Assembly (NCBI GenBank): GCA_015068335.1 | Contig: SVKT01000061.1 | Location: forward strand, 1-9,227 | Origin: Oscillospiraceae bacterium | GTDB lineage: Bacteria; Bacillota; Clostridia; Oscillospirales; Oscillospiraceae | Length of the DNA stretch: 9,227 bases | Direction of reading: 5' to 3' | Shown here: positions 1 through 4,708 of the stretch, one piece after another | How the letters are laid out: the number at the start of each line of letters is the position of its first letter | How positions within the stretch are numbered: the stretch's first letter is position 1 | The notes under the pieces: generated by a model | Databases searched by the model: none | Told to the model about the DNA's origin: nothing | What the model saw: only the letters and a program-made list of their open reading frames with translations | Translations under genes and position numbers: made by a program

Positions 1-112
1 TAACTACTTCGCGGCTTGATTTTTCGGGTTGGAAAAGGATGAAAAACCTTGCCTGATAACCGAAAACCCTTGAAATACGGGGCTTTTCCGGTTTGTCGTA
101 ATTATACCGTAA

Positions 113-310
113 GGGCACACCTTCGCTACCCATGCGCTGACCAGCGGCGTGGATGCCAAAACTCTCTCCGGCATTCTGGGCCATGCCAACGCATCCTTCA
201 CCCTCGACACCTACACCCATGTGACGGGAGATATGCAGGAGCGGGCATCCGGTGTCGTGGGCAGCTTCGTGGAGGACATCTTCGGAAAGGGGCTGAGATG
301 CTATGGCTAA
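113..310 (+). pseudogene. 3' remnant of a tyrosine recombinase (integrase)
   Basis: The frame ending at the TAA 308-310 encodes about 65 residues that read as the end of a phage-type integrase: GHTFATHAL, then a GILGHANAS block holding the conserved His, then LDTYTHVTGDMQ holding the nucleophilic Tyr. The homology begins abruptly at base 113. The in-frame codon just before it (110-112) is TAA, and the expected HxLR part of the catalytic box is absent, as are the earlier Arg and Lys boxes. The gene is therefore truncated and cannot make an active recombinase alone. Its last eight bases overlap the start of the complete integrase at 303, as in tandem recombinase operons. The two proteins differ clearly in sequence, so this is a paralogue and not a recent duplicate. 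Bases 1-112 match nothing I recognise. Whether the break is a deletion, an integration junction or an assembly join cannot be told here. Confidence 0.8.
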
Positions 311-1733
311 GAAACGAAAAGGCGGTCAGGGCAGCGTCCATCTGAGAAAGGATGGCCGTTGGGAAGGCCGCTATGTGGTGGGCTACGATGAGTTCGGCCT
401 CCCGAAAACAAAAAATGTCCTCGCCTACACGAAGACAGAATGTCAGCAGAAACTGAAAAAGCTGAAAGAAGAATGTGGCGGAGCCATCAAGTCTGAGAAG
501 TTGAAGCCGGATATGCGGTTCGGGGACTGGCTGGACTACTGGTATCAGAATCATTCCAAGCCTCGACTGCGGCCCAGTACCCAGCAGGAATATGAATTGC
601 GAATCTATCAGTACATCATCCCGGAACTGGGCAACATCCCTCTGAACGAACTGTCACAGGACAACCTGCAGCAGTTCTACAACCGATTGAAGAAGAGCGG
701 CAGATTGCGGAAAATAGAACTCTACGGTGAGGGCCTGTCTGACAGAACTGTGCGAGGCTGTCACATTACCTGCCGCACGGCGCTGGACAGAGCTGTCAAA
801 GACAAGCTGATCCGCACCAATCCGGCAGAGGGGTGCAAGCCTCCCTCTGTGAAGAAAAAGGAGATGCAGGTACTGACCCGTGAGGAGATGCAGCGGTTTC
901 TGATTCAAGCCAGAGAAGACGGGTACTACGAGCTGTTCCTGATGGATCTGTCCACCGGTCTGCGACGAGGAGAACTGCTGGCGATGCAATGGGACGACCT
1001 GAACTTCGACACCGGAGAACTGCGAATCACCAAACAGGTATCTCGGGTACGGGGGAAGCTGACGGTGTCCGAACCTAAGACGAAAGCCTCTATTCGGACG
1101 CTGATCCTCCCATCTGCAATTCTGGAGATGCTGAGAGCATACAAGGCCAGAGTGAATTCCAGATGGATGTTCCCCTCTCCGAAGAAGGAAGATTCTCCTC
1201 TCGATCCTGCCTCTGTGCGAAAGCGCCTGTGCAAGACGCTGGAACGAGCCGGGTGCAAGAAGGTTCGGTTCCATGACCTGCGGCACACCTTTGCCACCAC
1301 AGCACTGGAATACGGTATGGATGTGAAAACCCTCTCCACAGTCATTGGCCACAACTCCGTGGCAACGACGCTGAACATCTACGCTCACATCACTGACGAT
1401 ATGCGAGCGACTGCGGCAGTGAACATTGACCGGGGGATCGCAAAGCAGGAGCAGGCCGAGATGCCGGCAGAGAAAGCGGCGCCAGAGAAAACCGAAACAG
1501 ACTTCGTGGCTACCAAGGGTCAGCGGAGAAAACCCGGCACCGGCTGCCTCAGTCAGATTGGAGAACATCTCTGGGAGGGGAAATATTCTCCCAGAGGGCC
1601 GGACGGCAAGAAGCGCCACGGCAATGTCTACGCCCATACCCGCGAGGAATGTGAAGAGAAGCTGAAAGTTCTGATTCAGGAAATGAAAGCGGAGATTACG
1701 GCAGAACGGGAACGATCAAAAAATGCTGCATAG
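303..1733 (+). CDS. Tyrosine recombinase/integrase, 476 aa, with extra C-terminal arm-type domain
   Basis: Site-specific recombinase that would integrate or excise a mobile element by cutting att DNA through a phosphotyrosine. Residues about 1-60 look like an AP2-like arm DNA-binding domain (W20, EGRY 21-24, K37-N38-V39, EC 46-47). About 70-180 form the SAM-like core-binding domain. About 190-370 form the catalytic domain, with all expected residues visible: R221 in TGLRRGEL, probable K259 in EPKTKAS, H324 and R327 in HDLRH, H350 in GHNSV and Y360 in LNIYAH. Usual family length is near 380-400; the surplus is a tail from about 375. Residues about 411-463 of this tail resemble the N-terminal arm domain again (WEGKY 424-428, NV 441-442, EC 449-450, EEKLK). 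The start ATG at 303 overlaps the stop of the truncated recombinase, suggesting translational coupling. The element it serves is probably degraded or lies to the left. Confidence 0.95.
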   Translation: MAKKRKGGQGSVHLRKDGRWEGRYVVGYDEFGLPKTKNVLAYTKTECQQKLKKLKEECGGAIKSEKLKPDMRFGDWLDYWYQNHSKPRLRPSTQQEYELRIYQYIIPELGNIPLNELSQDNLQQFYNRLKKSGRLRKIELYGEGLSDRTVRGCHITCRTALDRAVKDKLIRTNPAEGCKPPSVKKKEMQVLTREEMQRFLIQAREDGYYELFLMDLSTGLRRGELLAMQWDDLNFDTGELRITKQVSRVRGKLTVSEPKTKASIRTLILPSAILEMLRAYKARVNSRWMFPSPKKEDSPLDPASVRKRLCKTLERAGCKKVRFHDLRHTFATTALEYGMDVKTLSTVIGHNSVATTLNIYAHITDDMRATAAVNIDRGIAKQEQAEMPAEKAAPEKTETDFVATKGQRRKPGTGCLSQIGEHLWEGKYSPRGPDGKKRHGNVYAHTREECEEKLKVLIQEMKAEITAERERSKNAA

Positions 1734-1769
1734 CTACCGAACAAGATTCCAGCACTGAAGCCAAAGAAA

Positions 1770-1795
1770 GGGGCAAGTGCTTCTGCACTTGCCCC
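1770..1795 (-). terminator. Hairpin terminator between integrase and DUF2188 gene
   Basis: A perfect 11-bp stem (GGGGCAAGTGC with its complement) closes a TTCT loop at 1781-1784. Read on the minus strand it is followed by CTTTCTTTGG, a moderate U-rich tract, so it best ends the two-gene minus-strand operon that stops at 1801. On the plus strand no T-run follows, so it would be at most a weak terminator for the integrase. Confidence 0.65.
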
Positions 1796-1800
1796 TGGTG

Positions 1801-2025
1801 TCATCCCTTGGGAGGATACGGATCGTTTCCAAAAGAATCCTTTGCGCGAATTTGCCCCGAACGATTATGGACAACCAGCTCGGACTGTTGGTTTTTGGCA
1901 ATTCCTCGAGCAATCTTGATAGCCTCTTTCTGAGTTGAGGTTCTTACAGTAGCTCTACTGTTCCCTGCTCCCTTTACTTGCCAACCACCAGAAGGGTGTC
2001 TCGTAACATGCTGGTTCTTATTCAT
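1801..2025 (-). CDS. DUF2188 family small protein, 74 aa
   Basis: Recognisable as a DUF2188-type protein. It opens with NQHVTRHPSGGWQVKG, continues with GNSRAT and a helix AIKIARGIAKNQQSELVVH, and closes with the typical GQIRAKDSFGNDPYPPKG. No biochemical function is established for the family; it is small, basic and soluble, with no signal peptide or membrane segment. I chose the ATG at 2025 rather than the upstream in-frame one at 2097 because GGGAGGTG lies about seven bases before it and the family starts near MNKNQHV. It follows the stop of the Cys-rich gene by 19 bases on the same strand, so the two are probably cotranscribed, and a hairpin terminator follows at 1770-1795. Confidence 0.85.
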   Translation of the reverse strand: MNKNQHVTRHPSGGWQVKGAGNSRATVRTSTQKEAIKIARGIAKNQQSELVVHNRSGQIRAKDSFGNDPYPPKG

Positions 2026-2044
2026 ACTGCACACCTCCCATAAA

Positions 2045-2260
2045 TCATCCGTGATGGCAGGATGGGCAGCAAATTGCGCAGCCATCAACATTCGCATAGA
2101 TTGTTTTGGCTTTTTTTACTGCTTCTGCACAGGAGGAGAAACACCCCAAGAAATAACGATTGGAAGGCGAGGGCATCCAAACGCAACCTTCGGCATGAAC
2201 CTCATGGTTGAAATGGGGGTTTCCGGTGGAGTTTTTGTTCACATAATAGTTTTTGTACAT
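2045..2260 (-). CDS. Small Cys/His-rich hypothetical protein, 71 aa
   Basis: The protein reads YYVNKNSTGNPHFNHEVH, then EGCVWMP, LGCFSSCAEAVKKAK, and ends DGCAICCPSCHHG. I recognise this pattern (HEVHxxxC, a middle GxFxxCxxA helix, and a C-terminal GCxxCxxxCH cluster) from short uncharacterised bacterial proteins, but I know no assigned function. H22/C26 and C61, C64, C68, H69 are placed as in a small zinc-binding fold; metal binding is inference. The ribosome binding site is weak (AGAGAG about six bases ahead of the ATG). It is the first gene of a mini-operon with the DUF2188 gene. I found no convincing promoter between 2261 and 2340. Codon use and GC are lower than in the groEL side, in keeping with accessory DNA. 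Confidence 0.75.
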   Translation of the reverse strand: MYKNYYVNKNSTGNPHFNHEVHAEGCVWMPSPSNRYFLGCFSSCAEAVKKAKTIYANVDGCAICCPSCHHG

Positions 2261-2374
2261 GTTATTCTCTCTTTCTGCCCGAAATAGGGCCGGTAGTTAT
2301 ATTTCAAATAACAAAACAAAAGCGCATGTGCCAGCAAATATCACTCCTGTTTGGCCACAGTTTTGCCGGAAACA

Positions 2375-2403
2375 TTGACAAAGAATGTCCTGTGCGATAT
2401 TAT
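2375..2403 (+). promoter_or_regulatory. Sigma-A promoter of the candidate small RNA
   Basis: TTGACA at 2375-2380 and TATTAT at 2398-2403 are separated by exactly 17 bases, a near-consensus vegetative promoter. Transcription would begin near 2409-2411. No plus-strand reading frame of note follows before the terminator at 2451-2495. Confidence 0.7.
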
Positions 2404-2409
2404 AATCCA

Positions 2410-2495
2410 ATCCAACGTGAAACGATAATATCACATATTATTGTTTCCGAACCGCCTCGTTGAGCGTAGGACCTCAGCGAGGTGGTTTCTTTTTG
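2410..2495 (+). ncRNA. Candidate small RNA of about 85 nt with two stem-loops
   Basis: A near-consensus promoter is followed within 90 bases by two stem-loops and a U-tract, with no credible reading frame between. Stem 1 pairs 2419-2430 with 2436-2447 (12 bp, one G-U, five-base loop, AU-rich). Stem 2 pairs 2451-2464 with 2473-2486 (14 bp, two G-U, eight-base loop) and runs into TTTCTTTTTG, a classical intrinsic terminator. It does not match any riboswitch, T-box or other RNA family I can recall. Alternatives are an attenuated leader whose downstream gene was lost, or a dyad bound by protein. It converges on the fic gene, whose stop is 80 bases further on, so leakage past the terminator would give antisense RNA to fic. 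Confidence 0.5.
2451..2495 (+). terminator. Intrinsic terminator of the candidate small RNA
   Basis: A 14-bp stem (2451-2464 with 2473-2486, two G-U pairs) around loop CGTAGGAC is followed by TTTCTTTTT. The U-tract is only on the plus-strand side, so it does not serve fic, which arrives from the opposite direction. Confidence 0.8.
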
Positions 2496-2574
2496 TAATG
2501 TTTTTGATTAAACGTTATGTATGAGTTTTTTCGGTTAATCCGAGTAAGTCCTCATAAAGCCTTTGTCCGCGGCG

Positions 2575-3648
2575 TTAAGTTCTTCTGGCTAAATCAAGAA
2601 GATCCAGGAAGTAATACGTTCGGCCTCTTTTTCTGTCGTTTCCACGAAGAATACGGCTGGACTCGAGCGATTCAAGATATCTGCGAGCTTGTGCGTTTGA
2701 TATTCCCAGATGGTCTGCAAGGAATGTTCCTGTTAACACTGGATGCGTGAACAGACACTCTAGAATCTGGTCAAACTTGGGTGTGCTTATTGTATCCTGC
2801 AGGATGCGTTTGGTCCTTTCGTACAGGCTATTTAACGAATCAATATAACTGATATGGCTTCTGGCTTGTACGATACATTTTTTCAGGAAAAAGCTAATCC
2901 ATTCTGTATAGCTATCAGATCTAGATGCTGTCAGCATGTTATAATAGACGAGCTTGTCCTGACTGATAGCTTCGCTCATGTAGAAAAACGGGCAGTTGAT
3001 AACTTCTGCTTTATAAAGATACAGACTAATCAAGAGCCTTCCAACACGACCGTTTCCATCATCAAAGGGGTGGATGGATTCAAACTGGGAATGAATGATG
3101 GCTGCCTTGACTAACGGATTGATATTGTCATTTGTGTCATTCATGAAAGCGATCAACTCGTCCATGTACTTCTTAGTTTCTGTATGCGAAGGCGGTGTGA
3201 AAATCACAGTGCCAGCGCTGTTGACAATCACATTATCCCTTGTTTTATAACGTCCAAGTGTTTTCTGCTGATCCTCAGGAACAATTCCGTCCATAATCTG
3301 CTTGTGGAGGCTCTTGATAAAAGAATGGGAAAATGGATTAGACCGCAAATACTCAGAACCATTCATGATGCTACGAGTATGATTGCGGAGTTCAACGACG
3401 CTCTTGTCGTTACTCGGCTGTTCTCGGATCTCATCTTCAAAAGCATCACTGAGGGTCGTTTGCGTACCTTCAATATACATGGTTGATTGAGCTTCGCGCT
3501 TATGCAGCAGAGGGATAAGAATGCTGTCGAACTGATATCCGCTGATTTTAGCTTCCAGAATACCTAGGTATTTTGAAGCCTCAAACAGTTCGTTCATAAA
3601 AACGTTCGCATTATAATCTTCAGGACGTTCTCTTAGGTATTTCAACAT
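2575..3648 (-). CDS. Fic domain protein (AMP-transferase type) with N-terminal inhibitory motif, 357 aa
   Basis: Fic proteins transfer AMP (sometimes another nucleotide part) from a nucleotide to hydroxyls of target proteins. The catalytic motif HPFDDGNGRVGR is intact at residues 193-204, with H193 the general base and D197, N199, R201 and R204 expected for Mg and phosphate binding. TMYIEG at 56-61 fits the (S/T)xxxE(G/N) inhibitory helix, so this is class II, self-restrained by E60. A Fic_N-like region fills about 1-90, and residues about 290-350 look like a winged helix-turn-helix (LADHLGISNAQARRYLESL), the usual layout of stand-alone Fic proteins. Start: ATG at 3648 with AGGAGGTG about seven bases ahead; the longer frame to 3711 would need a TTG inside the promoter. 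No separate antitoxin gene adjoins it. The target is unknown; regulation may involve the inverted repeat at 3709-3755. Confidence 0.93.
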   Translation of the reverse strand: MLKYLRERPEDYNANVFMNELFEASKYLGILEAKISGYQFDSILIPLLHKREAQSTMYIEGTQTTLSDAFEDEIREQPSNDKSVVELRNHTRSIMNGSEYLRSNPFSHSFIKSLHKQIMDGIVPEDQQKTLGRYKTRDNVIVNSAGTVIFTPPSHTETKKYMDELIAFMNDTNDNINPLVKAAIIHSQFESIHPFDDGNGRVGRLLISLYLYKAEVINCPFFYMSEAISQDKLVYYNMLTASRSDSYTEWISFFLKKCIVQARSHISYIDSLNSLYERTKRILQDTISTPKFDQILECLFTHPVLTGTFLADHLGISNAQARRYLESLESSRILRGNDRKRGRTYYFLDLLDLARRT

Positions 3649-3682
3649 TAAGGGACACCTCCTTAAATTCTTTGCAAAACCA

Positions 3683-3711
3683 ATTATATGTTGTTGTCCG
3701 AATAAAGTCAA
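3683..3711 (-). promoter_or_regulatory. Promoter of the fic gene
   Basis: On the minus strand TTGACT (3706-3711) is followed after 17 bases by a perfect TATAAT (3683-3688), about 35 bases before the fic start codon. The outer edge of the -35 box is shared with the large inverted repeat 3709-3755, suggesting repression by occlusion. Confidence 0.82.
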
Positions 3712-3755
3712 TAGCTAATGTGCGTTTTTTGACAAAAAGCGCACATTAGCTATTG
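3709..3755. repeat. 22-bp inverted repeat beside the fic promoter (operator candidate)
   Basis: Arm 3709-3730 pairs with 3734-3755 around the three bases GAC. Sixteen outer pairs are perfect (CAATAGCTAATGTGCG and its complement), then one G-T mismatch, then five T-A pairs. It lies upstream of the predicted fic transcript, so it is not part of the mRNA made from that promoter. It has no clear U-tract on the plus side and only GACTTTATT on the minus side. An operator, possibly for the winged-helix part of Fic itself, is the simplest reading. A terminator or a mobile-element end is possible. Bases 3756-3844 beyond it hold no recognisable feature. Confidence 0.6.
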
Positions 3756-3844
3756 GGGGTATCTGAATTGCGCGCCGTTATGCACATGAACGGAAAATAA
3801 TCAGTATAACAAAATGGAGCAAAATTACGCCGCTATAACCAAAG

Positions 3845-3884
3845 AAAGGGTGCTTCGGAGAATCAACTCCGAAGCACCCTTTTT
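3845..3884 (+). terminator. Strong hairpin terminator with no obvious upstream gene
   Basis: A perfect 16-bp stem (3845-3860 with 3867-3882, loop AATCAA) runs into TTTTT on the plus strand. On the minus strand it is followed by TTTCTTTGG, so it may work both ways. No plus-strand gene ends here. It may insulate fic from the tRNA operon, or be left from a lost gene. Confidence 0.75.
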
Positions 3885-3960
3885 CGCTAACTGTGGCGTT
3901 TCCTGTGGTCAGCCGTTTTTGGCAAGTTTAAATCTGTCCTGAAAGTTTCGAAAAACAAAC

Positions 3961-3996
3961 AAAAGCGCCGGAAATCTCACGATTTCCGGCGCTTTT
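3961..3996 (-). terminator. Terminator of the tRNA operon
   Basis: A perfect 16-bp stem (3961-3976 with 3981-3996, loop TCAC) starts one base after the CCA end of tRNA-Val and on the minus strand continues as TTTTGTTTGTTTTTCG, a classical U-tract. Confidence 0.9.
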
Positions 3997-3997
3997 A

Positions 3998-4074
3998 TGG
4001 TGGAGACTACTGGACTCGAACCAGTGACCTCCTGCGTGTGAAGCAGGCGCTCTAACCAGCTGAGCTAAGCCTCC
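3998..4074 (-). tRNA. tRNA-Val (anticodon CAC)
   Basis: Read on the minus strand it folds as a full cloverleaf. The acceptor GGAGGCT pairs with AGTCTCC (one G-U). The D arm is GCTCAGCTGGTTAGAGC. The anticodon stem CCTGC/GCAGG holds loop TTCACAC with anticodon CAC, and the T arm is ACTGGTTCGAGTCCAGT. The discriminator is A and CCA is encoded (3998-4000). It is the last tRNA of a three-gene operon and faces the accessory region, so its 3' end is the nearest classical integrase target. I found no second copy of that 3' end in the window. Confidence 0.95.
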
Positions 4075-4080
4075 AAATTG

Positions 4081-4155
4081 TGGTGACCCGTACGAGACTC
4101 GAACTCGTGTTACCGCCGTGAAAGGGCGGTGTCTTAACCACTTGACCAACGGGCC
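4081..4155 (-). tRNA. tRNA-Glu (anticodon TTC)
   Basis: On the minus strand the acceptor GGCCCGT pairs with ACGGGTC. The anticodon stem CCGCC/GGCGG encloses CTTTCAC with anticodon TTC, and the T arm is GAGTTCGAGTCTC. Discriminator A and an encoded CCA end it at 4081. It reads GAA/GAG codons. It sits six bases from tRNA-Val and is separated from tRNA-Met by a 39-base spacer that forms a hairpin. Confidence 0.95.
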
Positions 4156-4159
4156 ATAG

Positions 4160-4193
4160 ATGCCAGAAAGCATCTTGCGATGCTTTCTGGCGT
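4160..4193 (-). repeat. Hairpin in the spacer between tRNA-Met and tRNA-Glu
   Basis: A perfect 13-bp stem (4162-4174 with 4179-4191, loop 4175-4178) extends to 15 pairs with a G-T and an A-T. It fills the spacer inside the tRNA precursor. No U-tract follows, so a processing signal or an internal insulator is likelier than a terminator. Confidence 0.6.
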
Positions 4194-4194
4194 A

Positions 4195-4271
4195 TGGTAG
4201 CGGCGACTGGATTCGAACCAGTGACACTCCGGGTATGAACCGAATGCTCTAGCCAACTGAGCTACGCCGCC
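4195..4271 (-). tRNA. tRNA-Met (anticodon CAT, elongator type)
   Basis: On the minus strand the acceptor GGCGGCG pairs with CGCCGCT (first pair G-U). The anticodon stem TTCGG/CCGGA holds loop TTCATAC with anticodon CAT. The T arm is ACTGGTTCGAATCCAGT, followed by discriminator A and encoded CCA. The paired acceptor end and the absence of the GGG/CCC initiator anticodon stem argue for elongator Met and not fMet. An Ile tRNA with lysidine-modified CAT cannot be fully excluded. It is the first gene of the operon, about 30 bases after the promoter. Confidence 0.9.
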
Positions 4272-4300
4272 ATATCTGACTGCCTCAACAGGCACGGATT

Positions 4301-4329
4301 ACTATAACAAAAGAACTTTGTTTTGTCAA
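4301..4329 (-). promoter_or_regulatory. Promoter of the tRNA-Met-Glu-Val operon
   Basis: On the minus strand a perfect TTGACA (4324-4329) and TATAGT (4301-4306) are spaced by 17 bases. The leader between it and tRNA-Met holds a small TGCCT/AGGCA hairpin (4281-4294). The area just upstream (4330-4375) is T/A-rich, as in strong stable-RNA promoters. Confidence 0.85.
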
Positions 4330-4430
4330 TAAGGTTTTTGAAATTTTTTGATTTGCTTTTTGCGGTTTGCCACTGGAAGGAAACGGAGGGGGCTGCGGAC
4401 GCTGAAATTTGTCTGTAAACCCCGGGAAAG

Positions 4431-4457
4431 AGCCCCGCAGGCAGCGCCTGCGGGGCT
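4431..4457 (-). terminator. Hairpin after the duplicated groEL tail
   Basis: A perfect 12-bp GC-rich stem (4431-4442 with 4446-4457, loop AGC) is followed on the minus strand by CTTTCCC, a poor U-tract. It stands 16 bases after the stop codon of the isolated groEL-tail copy, as the hairpin at 4665-4694 stands after the true groEL stop. It may be a backup terminator. Confidence 0.55.
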
Positions 4458-4473
4458 TGAATGTTGCTGAAAA

Positions 4474-4520
4474 TTAGTACATACCCATCTCGGGGTTGGG
4501 CATAGCGGGGGCGGGGGGCT
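4474..4520 (-). repeat. Isolated second copy of the groEL 3' end (47 bp)
   Basis: These 47 bases match the last 47 of groEL (4709-4755) at 45 positions. They encode the same ending, PPAPAMPNPEMGMY plus TAA, on the same strand. The rest of a second groEL is absent: upstream in frame come residues DVEQTTTQ instead of SLVADKPE. A short frame 4474-4599 (41 codons, ATG at 4599, no ribosome binding site) ends in this tail but is probably not a gene. The copies are 235 bases apart, each followed by a GC-rich hairpin, so tail plus terminator seems to be the duplicated unit. Confidence 0.85.
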
Positions 4521-4664
4521 GCGTCGTCGTCTGCTCCACATCCCTCGCTGTCCTGCGGGCAGAACAGTTCGCTCGTTCCGCGACTCCTCCTTTCCCCATC
4601 AAGCCCGCTTCGCTGGCCTTGATGGGGGCCCCTTGTGTCGGCAAGCCGACAAGCCCTTGAAGAA
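4521..4664. repeat. GC-rich hairpin-forming intergenic region between the groEL tail copies
   Basis: Three successive hairpins can be drawn: 4548-4556 with 4559-4567 (9 bp, one G-U), 4594-4603 with 4618-4627 (10 bp), and 4632-4642 with 4645-4653 (9 pairs with a two-base bulge). No coding frame here has a start with a ribosome binding site. The density of small palindromes suggests a REP- or MITE-like intergenic repeat, but only one copy lies in the window, so this is inference. Confidence 0.45.
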
Positions 4665-4694
4665 AGCCCCCACAGGCATTTGCCTGTGGGGGCT
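4665..4694 (-). terminator. Terminator of the groESL operon
   Basis: A perfect 14-bp stem (4665-4678 with 4681-4694, loop TT), 14 bases after the groEL stop, is followed on the minus strand by CTTTCTTC. This is a good intrinsic terminator with a modest U-tract. Confidence 0.8.
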
Positions 4695-4708
4695 GAAAGA
4701 ACTGCGGC

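Noticed and set aside
654..1637. A 327-codon minus-strand frame opposite the integrase.
   Set aside because: Antisense shadow; the plus strand encodes all catalytic integrase residues in one frame.
2521..2555. An imperfect nested dyad (ATGAG/CTCAT outside TCGG/CCGA) just after the fic stop, as a possible fic terminator.
   Set aside because: The stems are short and interrupted, and no U-tract follows on the minus strand.
3708..3735. A second possible minus-strand promoter (TTGTCA-16-TATTGA) inside the inverted repeat, and a TTGACA on the plus strand at 3729-3734.
   Set aside because: The first is much weaker than the TTGACT-17-TATAAT next to it; the second has no -10 box at 16-18 bases.
1761..3884. 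Both hairpins at 1770-1795 and 3845-3884 are preceded by the same 12 bases, CCAAAGAAAGGG, as if bounding a cassette.
   Set aside because: The shared stretch includes the first stem bases, and A-rich tracts are common at two-way terminators. The identity does not extend further, so convergence or chance is enough.
3928..4227. A minus-strand frame of 99 codons across the tRNA genes.
   Set aside because: It reads through two complete tRNA genes; frames of this kind are a known annotation artefact.
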